Part shown: positions 35,142 through 47,142 of the stretch, piece by piece | Numbering within the stretch: position 1 is the stretch's first letter | How the letters are laid out: every line of letters begins with the position of its first letter | Source: Acheta domesticus | Lineage: Eukaryota > Arthropoda > Insecta > Orthoptera > Gryllidae | Reading direction: 5' to 3' | Assembly: GCA_031308135.1 (NCBI GenBank) | Contig: JAHLJT010009419.1 | Span: 179,398,739 to 179,462,738, forward strand | Length of the DNA stretch: 64,000 bases | Translations under genes and position numbers: made by a program | The notes under the pieces: model-generated | Seen by the model: the letters and a program-made list of their open reading frames with translations, nothing else | The model's database searches: none | What the model was told of the DNA's origin: nothing

Positions 35142-35326
35142 CCTGTGGAAGTAGTAGACATTGCAAGCTATTTTCAGCAAGTCGTAGAGAACGAGGGTAT
35201 TCCTGAGGGAGTATGGTAAGCGTTTCTTCATGAGGAAAGGGCCCAAGATCAACACGAAGGTCAGGTAGGCCATGAGAACGCCTCCAAAGAAGCTTGCCGA
35301 GGTCGCATATTGCTCCTGCCGCCGAT
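35142..35326 (-). CDS. ELOVL-B exon 2
   Basis: 185 nt; acceptor gtttacag, donor AGG|GTAAAT. It encodes a membrane segment (LMAYLTFVLILGPFLM) and the family pattern KKRLPYSLRNTLVLYD, parallel to [14 protein letters not shown] in ELOVL-A. It opens with the split-codon Asp and RRQEQYA instead of the common DPR motif. Confidence 0.87.
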
Positions 35327-35475
35327 CTGTAAACATTCATTTCATTAAATCCGGCTATAATAATACCAATATTGCACAAAATTGTCATGAGACACCAACA
35401 GTAGGAATTATTATTTTAAAAACCACTCGTGCTAATTGAAGTCGTCTCATCATACTGGCAAGTACATCCTCTAAG

Positions 35476-35712
35476 CCAGTGGTGTCAAGGTCTTCTACTG
35501 GTGGCAGTGGCACGCTCCATAGCACCGTGCCATGCCACGAGCTACTCTGCGCAACTAGCGTCGAGAAAGGAAACTAATAGTAACCCCGCCTATTTACAAT
35601 AGGGATGGTGTTGTGTCTGGTGGCGGGGTGACGAACTGCATAGAGGGGCGATTTCGTTGTGGCACTCGTCTCATGGACTCCCATTCGTGACATCAACCTT
35701 GACAACACTGCC
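35476..35712. mobile_element. hAT-type MITE, copy 1
   Basis: 237 bp with inverted ends (CAGTGGTGTCAAGGTC / GACCTTGACAACACTG variant) and about 85 percent identity to 46910-47142 across the whole length (GTAACCCCGCC, TCTGGTGGCGGGGT, GAGGGGCGATTTCG, TGTGGCACTCGT). It lies in ELOVL-B intron 1; flanking duplication is imperfect (CTCTAAG / CCTAAG). Confidence 0.75.
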
Positions 35713-38088
35713 CTAAGTTTTCACAATCCTACGTAATCCGGTAACCCGTGTGTAAGCGTGTGCTCACATCACGTGTCCGTCCGTTGCGCTCTTAGACTAT
35801 CTGTCTGTAAAATAAATACACCATTCAATTCGTGCCGGTCTACTAGTAGGAAACACATGATTCTTTTATCATTCCAGAATATTCTCGAAGAATTTTCAAA
35901 AATAAGTTCTTCTGAGTTTTAAACATCAATATCTCGTTTTGAGGAGTTTAAAAACCCAATCGTGGTGGTCAATGTTTTAAAGGATTCCTCTTATCAAGAC
36001 AAATCGTTTGGCACACTTTTAGCCTGATCCTTTTAGAACATACAGATAGAATTCTAAAATAAAATCTTGTTTTAGGGGGAGGGTTTATCATATATATCTG
36101 CAATGTGTTGAATCTTACTAAACTGTCTTTTAGCATAACATTTCTAACAAGATTAATTACAACTTGTTTAATAAAGAAACCCAAAATTTAAACGGCTTTA
36201 TTTTCCCAAAAAATCGAAGGGCTTCGAATCGGCCGAAATTAATAAGAAAATATTTCATTTTGCAAAAGCCTACGAATGGTTTTGGCACGAGTAATGCTCA
36301 CAGACGAACGGACAAACGGACGTTAAAAGGAAACACTTTTCGGTGTCGCGGAACCACAAAACGTGTATTCTGACTAGACTATGTATTTTCAGAAACGCTC
36401 AAACAATTTTTCTCAAAAACGGCTGCAACGTTTTTGAACTTTTTGTACCTATAATGTCCATTGTATTATGTAACACGACAAAAACGCCAGTTTAGTGTTT
36501 TTTGATTTTTAAAAAAATTATACAAATACATTTTTTAAATTACCTATTACCATTTTAAAATACCATAAAATGTAGAATTAATGCGGTTATTGATGTTAAA
36601 GCCTTTATTGTCATAATTGTTATCATATTATTATTAATATTACTGTCTCAAAATTATTTTAAGTTACATTATATTTAATTCTTAATTATAATATGTAAAT
36701 CTTAGTGTTCTGCCACCAGGTTGCATAAACCTATCTGCAGAAATAAATATCTATCTATCTAAATATCTCTCACTTCGTTTATTTTTTACATTACGAGCAC
36801 TTTTATGCATTTTTGCATCTTCCAAGTTACTTATAAAGTTTCTCGAAAGGTGAAAAGTTTGCTGTGAAAATTACTTGAAAATTGCGCATTTTCAGAAACG
36901 CTCAATCTACATTTTTGGAAAAAGACTCCAAATTTTTCCTTGAAAAAAAAGTTTCCTTGAAAAAAAATTTCCTTGAATAAAATTTGGAGCCTTTTTGCTC
37001 CACATTTCCAAAGCGCACTACTTTCATATGCACTGGCGAAACACAAATAAAAATGGTTAATATAAAGCCAGAAGATGGAACACTAAGCATTTATCACGTA
37101 TGTATTTGGAGGTACTTGCCGATCGCATTTCAATCTTCCTTAGTGAATGAGAAGTGTGAAGTTTAGACAAGGACCATCAGGAAGGGCAACCTATTATACT
37201 TTCTACCGTTTAGTCAAGTGCTGCCTGTCATGTTATTGAAATTCACGATTGTTTTATCCAAAATTAAAAAGTATAAACAAGTGATGTGTTAGTTTTAAAT
37301 TATTTACTTCGAATTTTTTCCGTTCAGTTGAACAGAACAACCCTTCTTAGGAATCTCTTGTGAAACACTGGAATAAATTATTCCAATAGTTTTATGACAT
37401 TTACCACCTGTTTAATATTCAACGACTTATTTATGATGCAAGAGTGTCTCAGCACATTTACATCGTCCTTCAATATTGAAATTCAAATAAGACGAAGACA
37501 GAGTTTTCATGAAAGATGTTTTTCAGAATCGTATTTTCTAAACTGAGCAATGAATCTCACATTGAGAAAACTCGTACGTACAGAGCTATGTAAATAAATA
37601 GGAAAAGTCTCGAAAACTAACGTTCTCTGTACTCGGAAACTGAATTCAGATAATCTTAACCAGAAATGGATGAACATGGCTTCAGTGAATAGTTAAATAC
37701 AGTAATAAGTATAGTTATGATTTTTACTAAACTTCTGTAACACGTTATCAAATACCAGCATATTTTACTCTTACGTTACCATTATTTAAGTAGTATTTCA
37801 TTTGCATTCATTTATTTCATTTGTAAACTTCTAAAATAATGACTTTAATATGAAGTTTATTGGAGAAAATAATGTTTTGCAAACGAGTGACATTAGAAAC
37901 AAATGAAAATAAAATAAATAATGTCTAAATTGTATCTGGTTTTATATGATAATAATATTGTTAAGACAATAAATTACATTTGGAGTTTCAAATTGAAACA
38001 TCCAGTTGCCTTAATTCCCGTGACGTCACGATTTAAACATGTTTATTGTATAATACTGATACCTGCTATCATTGTAGAGTAATATTCA
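35713..38088. other. ELOVL-B intron 1: F1 remnants and a LINE tail
   Basis: 36380-36560 and 36780-37010 hold F1-like blocks (TTTCAGAAACGCTCAAAC, TTTTTCTCAAAAACGGC). 36600-36760 looks like a LINE 3' end with an (ATCT)n tail. 37.0-38.0 kb is AT-rich without recognised content. Confidence 0.45.
36600..36764 (+). mobile_element. LINE 3' UTR with (ATCT)n tail
   Basis: CTGCCACCAGGTTGCATAAA then AAATAAATATCTATCTATCT. This resembles 3' ends of insect LINEs (compare GGTTACCACCTGGCAATC and AAATAAATAT at 50763-50808). No coding part remains. Confidence 0.45.
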
Positions 38089-38379
38089 ACAAGCAATAGA
38101 ACGGCAAGCCTGCAAACTATTTTTTTTAAAGTACTAAAAAAAGTGCAAAATATTGAATTAAAAGTGAAAATGCAAATATTATTTCCTTGGATATGGTACG
38201 TACGTGTCTCTCAAAACATGCTCCTTTATCTTATGTAATAATTTAGTAGTAAGTAACTAAAGCTAGTTGTTATTTTAAATTGAGTTACTTCACATAATTA
38301 TGTAGTATTTTTTGTATAGCAGCATTTTAAAAGACCTTTCGCAAGAAATCAAGCGTAAAGGGGTATTTTATGTGACGCG

Positions 38380-38960
38380 TGACATTTAATGGCCCGGTCC
38401 GTCCGCTTCGCTGAACCTCCTCCCGTCGTTCAACCCGGCCGTCCTCACTGTTCGTCCTCAAGCACCACCTACTAGAGTTACTGGACTTACCTAGAGAAAC
38501 TGTAGAAGGTGGTGCCTCAAGACTTGTCTTCCCTGCCCGCGCCCTCTGCGTGACGTCATAATACCAACATTCTCGTTGCCGTAATTTTGAATTGTCGTAA
38601 GATAACCTAGCACCTGATCACTAATACATCCCGTCATTGAAGTATCTTGAATCACAATTCACACACGTTCCCCGTTCTTCACCGTGTCGTGTCTTGCATT
38701 TAGGTCAGAGACGTGTTGGGATCGTGGAAAGAGCCACCCACCGTGGACGCTGGTCAAGTACTCCTCCACGCCGAACATGGCGACAGGATCTGCGCTCCCG
38801 ATGCCCTCGGCGTCCCCGCGGCCGCCGTCCTCGCCACGTCGCCGCGCGCGCGGTGGCCAGGAATTGTCGCCTCTGCGGCGTCTCCCCCTTGACTGCGTGG
38901 CCGACAAAGTGCGCACACGCGTTCCCACTTGTTACGCGACCGGTTCACTTCCTTTGCTCA
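38380..38960 (-). promoter_or_regulatory. CpG island covering the ELOVL-B first exon and probable promoter
   Basis: A GC- and CpG-rich block in AT-rich surroundings contains the GTCGCCATG start of ELOVL-B at 38778 and runs upstream on the minus strand to about 38960. A second minus-strand donor-like site (CTAG|GTAAGT) lies at about 38492, leaving room for an alternative first exon. No clear TATA box was seen, which fits a CpG-type promoter. Open frames here on both strands are by-products of GC content. Confidence 0.5.
38742..38778 (-). CDS. ELOVL-B exon 1 with start codon
   Basis: 37 nt: GTCGCCATG start context, MFGVEEYLTSVH plus the first base of a split codon, then donor G|GTGGGT. Phase 1 matches the exon 2 acceptor (AT to give Asp) and the phase of ELOVL-A exon 2. 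It lies in a CpG-rich block, as expected for a first exon. The assignment rests on phase, position and short similarity to ELOVL N-termini, not on a long match. Confidence 0.65.
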
Positions 38961-39264
38961 CACCTCTTGTGTTTAAGGTTTTTCACTTCGCGTACGCCAC
39001 CGCCTACGACAGTTTTGAGCTATATAGCACATATACAAAAAAAACAATATAATTATGTGAAGTAACTCAATTAAAAATTACATCTAGCTTTCGTTACTCT
39101 ACTACTAAATTATTACGTAAGATAAAGCAGCATGCTACGAGAGACACGTACGTACCATATCCAGGGAAATAATATGTGCATTTTCAATTTTAATTCAACA
39201 TTTTTGCACTAATTTGAAGTATTAAAAAATTAGTTTGCAGGCTTGTCGTTCTACTGCTTGTCTT

Positions 39265-41700
39265 TGAAAACACGATTTTTGCTGTTTCAATCACAGCTGG
39301 GCGGTGGCTTTTTGGAAGGTGAATAAATTTAAACTATGAACAATTCAATTTGGCGTATGATCTTTTATTCAACTTTCTAACTCTTGATGATGAAAATATA
39401 ATGTTAACCTTTTGTACAAAAATAAAAATTAATATATTTCTTAATATAAATTATTTCAAAACCTTTTATATTATTTCAGTAGTGTTGATGTTGTTTTCAA
39501 TGTGTTATGTGTTAGCAGGTGGAAGAAGTCTGAGGCAAAGTAGCAATTTTTCTGATACATAAGTAAACGGATTTGCACCGATATTTACGATGGCAATGAT
39601 CAATTTTGAAAAATTTGGCGTTTCATTTCAGTTGCGAGCAAGAGAGGAGCAGGCCAATTCCCAAACCGATGATAGGCATCCCATTTCCCGTATGGGGCTT
39701 CGCTAATTCACAGCCTCAAACAAATTTTATTGAATTATTGTATTTGAGCTAATTCGACTTACGTTACAGTTAGCATTCCGAAGTGTAGTGTTTGTATTAT
39801 TATTATTATTATTATTATTTATATTAAGAGATAGTCCTATCGGCTTTCATACAAAATTGCCATTCAGTAGCGAAATTGTTTCCAGAAAATGAATATTACG
39901 ACTGTTTTATGCATCAACCGGCTAAGCGCCATAAAAAAATGAGATATGGGCGCCATCAATTGCTTTGGTTTATGCACGAAGTGTACGCAAAGGTTTGGCG
40001 CCAAATCTGAAAAAAATAGCCTTATAATTAATGAAATATGTAAACGCCATCAGTCCCATCAGAGATTTTATGCTTCCAAACATAAAACAACCGGCTATAA
40101 ACGTAGATCCTCGAAACCGCTGTTCTTAATTTCAAATTATGCAGGTTAGCGCCAGAAATTCCCACTTCCATTTTGGTGTAGATTGGCGCTTCAGTGAACT
40201 GGGAAGGGCCCACGCAGCATGAACGGAGATGACCGTGGCGTGGCGAACGTTATCAAGGCCATGTGAGACCTTTGAAAGATGACACGTGGGCACGCGATAT
40301 CGCCTGCTGGACACGCCATTATCAACTTCCTTTCTAAGCAGTCATCTATTCTATGCCTTCAAAACTCATACTCGCACTCAAAACTCACACTCAGGAACTT
40401 ATGGAATGCATGTATTGACGCCTTTCCCTTTTGTTTTTCGCCCTATTTATTAACTGGCGCATTTTATCGTGATACAATAGCGTTATTTTAGAGACAAGGC
40501 TACAGGAAAAATGTTTTTGAGAATGCTGAATTGTCTCTGCGATTCCTTATCAAAAAATGTATAAGATAAATAAATTACGCAAAAAATGCAGAAAAATGGA
40601 AATATTCAGAAATATGTCAAAATGTGTACTTACGAATAAAATATGTAAATATATGCACTAAATGTGAACGTTTTTTAGGCACTAACCGATATGAAAAGTC
40701 GGTTAGTGATACATCGTTGATTTGACTTGACTGAGTTAACTCAGAAAAATATGAAGTTAAATAATTATCCGGACCTTCACTAGAGTTAAGAAAGTCAGAA
40801 TTCAAGATAGGAAAAATGAATGTGAAATATTCTGGAATTTAATCATATGGAGCAAAAGCTTGGATCATTGCCAGAGAAATAAGAGTCAGCGAAGTAAAAT
40901 GAAAGACAGAGAAGGGAGAAAGTAGACGACAGCCAACTAGGCTGGGGTTCAGGTGTTTACCGTCATTAGAATTTAGTGTACAAGGTCATGAAAAATTATC
41001 AATTGTTTTTTTGTAATGAAACAGTATTGATTCAATAAAATGTTGGCAATGCTTCAGGTAATTTTGGCATTCTTTTCTATTTGTCGTCAGTAGTTCTGTT
41101 CATAATTTATTCGTATGTAAATTTTTAAATGTTATGTAAATAACTAAACAAATAACTGCATTAGAGAAGCGTAGAAACACCGACTACGATACATTATTTT
41201 GCATGAACAGTCTGTACGCCTTGTTATGGGGCTTAGCTGCTTGATACATAACAAAATATTCCAAACTAAACCGCATTAACAAGGTAAGCTCCCTCTTCCG
41301 GCGCTTAACAGATTGTTGTAAAACTCTAATGACAGCATTCTCATTCCGTGTAAATGTAATAAGAAAATATTGGCCGTTAGTATTAATAGAGAGGAATTTT
41401 ACTCGTATGAATTAGCATATACAACATTGTCATATAAGTGATTATCAGGTCAAACATAATTAAATTATTGTGTTTAGAGCTCCAACTGTAAAAAACTCTT
41501 TGAATACGATTTTCTCAAAACTTGTATAATGTCGCTTAACCGGTTGATGCACAACACCGTCCTAAAAATTCAAAAATATGAGATGAAATTAAATCCTAAT
41601 ATGTGAGGGCAAGTAGCATTGAAGTTTATCTTCGGATTAAAAAGAATTTTAATTTATTTCAATCAATATCAATATTTATCCATTAACAAAGAGTACCACA
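39265..41700. other. Intergenic region between ELOVL-A and ELOVL-B, no gene recognised
   Basis: AT-rich. Short (TTA)n at 39795-39820. A hairpin at 40680-40708 (CACTAACCGA ... TCGGTTAGTG). 39890-40320 is less AT-rich and may be an old transposon. No protein similarity. Confidence 0.45.
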
Positions 41701-41730
41701 ACACACATCAAATACCATCCACATCTTACA

Positions 41731-42013
41731 CCACCACCACCACCACAACAACAACGGCAACGGCGACGGCGACACACACGACGACACTGACGACGACACA
41801 GACGACGACGACACAGACGACGACGACACAGACGACGACGACACGGACGACGACGACACGGACGACGACGACACGGACGACGACGACACGGACGACGACA
41901 CGACGACGACGACACGGACGACGACACGGACGACGACACGGACGACGACACGGACGACGACACGGACGACGACACGGACGACGACACGGACGACGACACG
42001 GACGACGACACAA
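41731..42013. repeat. (ACG)n-rich satellite-like array with ACACGG variants
   Basis: About 280 bp of ACGACG/ACACGG units, in places a clean 12-bp higher-order unit (ACACGGACGACG, 41900-42010). Thr/Arg/Ser/Val-rich frames on both strands are artefacts. Confidence 0.95.
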
Positions 42014-43589
42014 AACGACGACGACATGCAAATAATTTCAACGAAAGGAATTTGTGTATTCTCTACCTTGAACTGTACAAGATCATGGAAACTGAAATCG
42101 AAGCTCTCTGTTTTGCAAATCTGTTTTTGAAATATGAAGTTCGTCCATGAAGTACTTCTTGGCGAGGTGCAGCCGTAAACATACACAAGCGAAGCTGAAT
42201 ATTTCGACATGTAGTCAAACCTACTAGTTTCACAACTTCCTCTTCTGTAGGATTTTTTCTCTCACAATATGTTCCCCACCATAGCTTTAAATCTTCGCAT
42301 TCGAATTCTAATTATTTAACGTTGGATATTAATGAATTAGATGATTCTTTACACTATATACACAATTGGCGGTGCTTCAGAATGACACAGACTTTCTTGG
42401 AATAGCACGTTTCCTAATGTCTTTGGTCTTGGTTAGATTTTGGAATTTACCCCACCCTCTTCCCAGATGCGGTCTATCGCCATCCTAATTACTTTTTAAA
42501 ATATTTCGGTCCCCTAAAAATAGAACTGAAAAATAGAACTGGGCTATAACAATATTATTGAAGAATCCACAGGCCAACATAAAAATGGTTTCAAAAACAT
42601 TTTAAATCTTAGTAGCTGATTTTTATAGTTTTTTGGGTGCTGAATCAGCTTCTGAACTGTATTTCTTTCCATCACCCGCAGTTTAGTCAGAATTTGATCT
42701 ATTAAGTTATGGGAAAATATGCTATATATGCAAATAAAATAAAAAATAATCATCCTAGAAAAAAACCAACAGAACGTTATTAAAACTTTGAAGGTGGCTT
42801 TATATTCTTAACATTACATTCTAAAAAGTCTTTACGTGCCCATTGACGTATATTTTCTTTGTCTTTTATTAAATCCCCTGATATACCTTATTCTCCTCTA
42901 CGCCTTTGCTGACTCTCTCGGTGAAGTGACCAACCGTAATCTCCCATCATGTTGGTGTTCCAGCGTCCCTGATCATGTTTTTTCATCACTTTCAGATTTT
43001 ACTGAAAACGCGCACCTTCACTTACAATTAAATCGTCCGGAAAGAATTGTAAATGACTGTTTAGAAAGTAAACCTTGAGGTTCATTAAACATTTTAATTT
43101 CTTCAAAACATTCAGCATATTCACAACAATTGCTTAATAGTCTGTGTCTTTTTTGTTGCCTAGGGGCTTATTAACAACGTGATTAAAATAACTCTACCCT
43201 TCATTTCAATTTACTGTCATATGAAGTTCAAATTGTGGATCAAACATCACTTTTCTAATATCAGTCGCAATGAAGAGAGCCTCTTTTAATAATTTTGCTT
43301 CAGACAATTGCGTTAACTTTCATTAAGGTACCTGAAACACTACTCTTCTTTAAGTAAGGTAATTGTTTCATAAGACTTAATTTTATGTGTAATGGAGGCA
43401 ACAGAATCTTATGTTGATCTACCCAATGTTCCCATAGAATGTTTTTTGCCCATGGATTTAAGATTTTCTTGCAGGCCAATTCTTTCTAGACTAATGCTTA
43501 TCTCGTGTCCTACTATTCCATTCACATAGTAAATATGGGGATTTATAACTTTCTGCACCTCATACATTTCTAGATATTCAGAGCAGGAT
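42014..43589. other. No gene recognised; F1 terminal fragment at 42375-42490
   Basis: Diverged F1 left-end motif (GAATGACACAGACTTTCTTG, GTCTTTGGTCTTGGTTAG). Rest AT-rich. Confidence 0.4.
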
Positions 43590-44014
43590 TTGCCCAGCTA
43601 TACAGACAAAATGTTAAAATGTGAACAAATGATGGGTGATAGGGCATTTTTAATGATATTTTTGGAATCAGCACACTTAAAATGACAAGAAGTAGGTGAA
43701 CACACACAAAATGTTTTTTGGTCGTTGGCCTGTGATATTATTGAAAAATTCCATATATATTTACATTTGTGTTGAAATATTTGGAGTCGTTTTTGAGAAA
43801 ATGTCGTTTGAGCATAAATAAAAATACGCATTTTGAAGCTGCAATTTTAAGCTCATTTTCATAGAAAACATTTGAGTTTTCGAGAATCTTCGAGACATCA
43901 TTTGAAGCACATGTGTTCATAAATACAGTAATGTACACAAATCACCGGTAATGTAATATTAACGACGTGAGAATGATGTCAAAAAATTACAATCGTATAA
44001 TTTTTGAGAGAAAG
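43590..44014. mobile_element. F1 internal fragment next to the complete copy
   Basis: GTTGAAATATTTGGAGTCGT, AAAACATTTGAGTTTTCGAG, AATATTAACGACGTGAGA are shared with 10240-10400 in the same orientation. It ends where the complete F1 copy starts. Confidence 0.55.
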
Positions 44015-45464
44015 CTAGTGGTGCTACAGAATGGCACAGACTTTCCCGTGTTTTCTAATTCTTTGGGTCTGAGCTAGCTATTTGGAATTGCCACATACTT
44101 GCCAGCTGCCACCTGTGTAGACAATACAATAGTGTCTGTGAATAACACGAGCACCTAAACCATAAGTACGATTTCTTCCAAAATGAATATTTCCCCCATC
44201 GATCTGGTTTCACTCCAGGCGCCGCGATTTTGGAAAACTGTTCCAAATTTGGGGCTATTTACATGAAGCCCCACGGACATTTTCAAAGTTTTCTCAAAAA
44301 TGGCTCCAAATTTTTTCTTTAAATTTCGTGTAAGAATAGAGTAAAATACACTTATAAAAGTGGCATCAATCGGATTTTCTCGGTTAACTCTGAATTTTCG
44401 AAAATTGCAAAAGTTTCAATTTTTTTCGATGGCCTTCTAAAACTATAAAATTCAAGATAGGTATTTTTTCTTCAATTAAAATTTGTTCTCCATTATTAGT
44501 TCTTTCATTAAGTTCATGCACATTATTTCGAAAATTTTAGTAGTTTTCGCACAATATTGCGAGATTGCAATTTTAAAAAATAAGATAAAGATTTTCTCAA
44601 AAACGGCCCCGAATTTTTTTCCTTAAACTTTTGGTACGGATAGTGTCTAATTTACTCTATGATATGACATAAACACTATATTGCTTTATTCTTTTGGATT
44701 TTAAAAAACAAAAAATGTATTTTTTTACTTGTCTCTCACGTCGTTAATATTTACATTAGTGATAATTTGTTCATATTATTATATTTATGAGTGCATGTGC
44801 TTTAAATAATTTTCTATAAAGTTTCTCGGAAACTCAACCATTTTTTGTGAAAACTAGCTCAAAATTCCCCATTTTCAGGAACTCTCAAACGCCATTTTCT
44901 CATAAATGGCTCCAAATTGTGTCTTCAAACCTTTCGAACGCGTAGTGCAAATTGCACTCTTTAAAATGACGTAAAGTTCAATTTGGGAGATTTTTTTTGT
45001 TTTTGCACAGTTTTACACAAATGTAATTTTTTTGCAAGATTTCTCACACCTTTATTATGCACATTTCCAGATATTTGTCAACACTACTGTATTTATGAGT
45101 TAATGTGCTTCAAATGACTTCAAATAAAGTTTTTCGAAAACTCAAAAACTTTCTGTGAAAAAGAGGTTCAAATTTCTCATTTTTAGTAGCCCTTACACGC
45201 CATTTTCTTAAAAACGGCTCCAAATTTTTCAAAGAAAATTGGCATTTAGGCTTTTTTATTTTACTGTTTTTTAATATTCTAGAATCAATATTTCCGTTCT
45301 GCCATTAGGATAGGGGAAAAATAAGAAAATGTCAAAAAAATATACTTTGGGAGGGGATAGATGGCAGCTGGCACGAGTGTGTGGCAATTCCGAATAGCTA
45401 GCCCAGACCCAAGGAAAGAGAACACTAATACGGGAAAGCCTGTGCTATTCTGTAGCACCACTAG
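44015..45464. mobile_element. F1 DNA element with both terminal inverted repeats (1,450 bp)
   Basis: The first about 100 bp (CTAGTGGTGCTACAGAATGG ... TTGCCACATACTTGCCAGCTGCCA) are the reverse complement of the last about 100 bp at roughly 88 percent identity. The interior is non-coding and A/T-rich with repeated TTTTCTCAAAAACGGCTCC blocks. No transposase, so non-autonomous; ends and CTAG/TA border suggest a cut-and-paste TIR superfamily that could not be named. Confidence 0.8.
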
Positions 45465-46909
45465 TTTGAGTTAGTATTCTGTTATTTGACGTTCCTTCAC
45501 TTAACAACTACAGGCCAAGGTAGTCATCTTCCCTACTGTTGTAGTTACGGAGCGAGAAACAGGTGAAGTAGAGAGCACCATCCCCGAGTTCTTGTTGTTG
45601 GAGTGCCAGCAGAGGTCTCTACAAGAAATATATATTCCAAAGATCGTTGTCTGGAGCACAGAAGGAAGAGTCCACGTACGAAATATGTGTGACAAAAGAA
45701 GTGGACTTGCCCTGCCACTCGATTTTTTATTCCACAAAATGCTCGTTTTAGGGCTATTTTTGTACGCTTGTAGCTACTTTTTTTTCGTTACTGCTCAGAA
45801 AATTTGAAATTAAGGAATGGTAGGAAATGAAAATAAATATTAAAAATGAACACATTTAAAACTTAAAATGCTTTATTTCATTATGTATTATTACAACTGA
45901 AGCAATGAATATTATTTTATAAACTTACAGTAACAATAATTTTGTTTTATTGTAAATAATGCCTTCAAAACAATTGGTGAACAGAAAATATACATCATCT
46001 AAGGTAATTATTAAATATAATATACTAAATGAGGAGTGTTTTTAAATACTATTAACAAACAAGCTTTTAAAGCTTCGTTTTTTTCATACAAATTCAAATG
46101 TAACTATTTCTTTTGAATATGCCTGGATGGCTTTCCCACTTGGAATTCACAATATATTAAGGTATCTCTGATGCAATTCTAAATGTCAATTTTATGTATA
46201 AATATGCATTACAAGAGATGAAACTATAGTAATAAATTCCAATGTAATGACAATTTTCCTCTGCTGGAAGAGGCAGTGTTGCCAGTGACTGGCAAAGCAA
46301 GTATAAAAAGTTTAATATGACTTATATACACACACATCGTCAATAAGTAGAGATTCTTGATTGGCATTACTCTATACATCACCAACCTCAATTCACTCAT
46401 TTGTTTATTGACTGTTAAAATGTCAGATTTTTATCGTCGGTACTCCACCGTAACTAATGTAAATGAAAATATTTTCAAAAGGGTTTTTTCAAATTCGTTC
46501 TAAATTTAATCGGTTGTTTCTCCCAATCCATGATCAGAATGTACAGAAGCATTTTTACATACAGCACTAATAGACTTGCGTGTGTCCGTCCGCCTCTCGC
46601 GGTTAGTCCACGTCCGTTCCTCAGTTCCGGGCAAGCGAGGTGTCAAGCAATGCGTCTCGATAATTTTTTGTACCCTTCTAGAAAATTATTATTTTATATT
46701 TAAATTGCTTCAGAGTTATGAGGAAGGTGAAGCGGTGAGATGAAATAAGACCTTTTACAGTCCACAGTTTGGAGCATGTCATGGGTCTTTGGATTGAAAC
46801 TGTCCAATTTTCGTATCCGTTGGTGTGGAACTGTCCAATTTTCGTATCCATCTAATCTAATAAAAAATAGAAATTAATAAATATGCAATTGCTTTTAAAT
46901 CTTTAAAGC
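45465..46909. other. No gene recognised
   Basis: A frame at 45592-45804 (+) encodes 71 residues ending in a hydrophobic stretch but matches no known family. 45850-46560 AT-rich. Nothing supported. Confidence 0.4.
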
Positions 46910-47142
46910 GGTAGTGTCAAGGTCTTATGCCAGTGGCAGTGGCACGCGTCGTGGCACAGTAGCATGCCACGAGCTTCTCTGTGCAACTAGCGTTGGAAAG
47001 GTAACTATTAGTAACCCCGCCGTTTTACAATAGGGATGACGTTGTCTCTGGTGGCGGGGTAATGAAGTGCGTAGAGGGGCGATTTCGTCGTGGCACTCGT
47101 GCCAAGGAATCCCACTCGTGGCATCGACCTTGACAACACTGC
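46910..47142. mobile_element. hAT-type MITE, copy 2
   Basis: 233 bp flanked by an exact 8-bp duplication TTTAAAGC (46902-46909 and 47143-47150), typical of hAT elements. Ends GTGTCAAGGTC / GACCTTGACAACAC are inverted repeats. Full-length match to the copy at 35476-35712. Confidence 0.85.

Larger units (their letters stand above)
17788..38778 (-). pseudogene. ELOVL-B: divergent fatty acid elongase paralogue with frameshift and altered histidine box
   Basis: Six exons (38778-38742, 35326-35142, 31521-31438, 19880-19718, 19421-19291, 17977-17788) have intact GT-AG sites and the same phases as ELOVL-A. Together they give about 262 residues if one extra base at 17890 is ignored. The HxxHH box of the family reads HITYH here: His replaced by Tyr through CAT to TAT. 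The last exon changes frame after FLLSK; the downstream frame gives ALNIVNFFLFSNFYQTAY and ends KKEW, a KKxx ER-retrieval signal. Without the frameshift, the spacing from the conserved Cys to FY equals that of ELOVL-A (26 residues). Together these suggest a recent pseudogene. A sequencing error plus a truly divergent enzyme is the alternative. Confidence 0.8.
38089..39264. repeat. 230-bp inverted repeat pair enclosing the ELOVL-B promoter/exon 1
   Basis: The left arm at about 38089-38322 and right arm at about 39030-39264 are reverse complements at roughly 85 percent identity. Shared blocks include GGATATGGTACGTACGTGTC, TAATAATTTAGTAGTA and GAGTTACTTCACATAATTAT. The spacer (about 700 bp) is the CpG island. 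The arms could be long terminal inverted repeats of a non-autonomous DNA element or two opposed insertions. No clear target duplication was identified. Confidence 0.75.

Noticed and set aside
38637..39065. Plus-strand 142-residue frame in the CpG island
   Set aside because: Overlaps ELOVL-B exon 1 on the other strand and is Arg/Pro-rich from GC content; no family similarity.
41619..42210. Four overlapping frames of Thr-, Arg-, Ser- or Val-rich repeats
   Set aside because: Products of the ACG/ACACGG array.
45501..45807. Frames on both strands at 45.5-45.8 kb
   Set aside because: Mutually overlapping, no recognised domain, no splice context.
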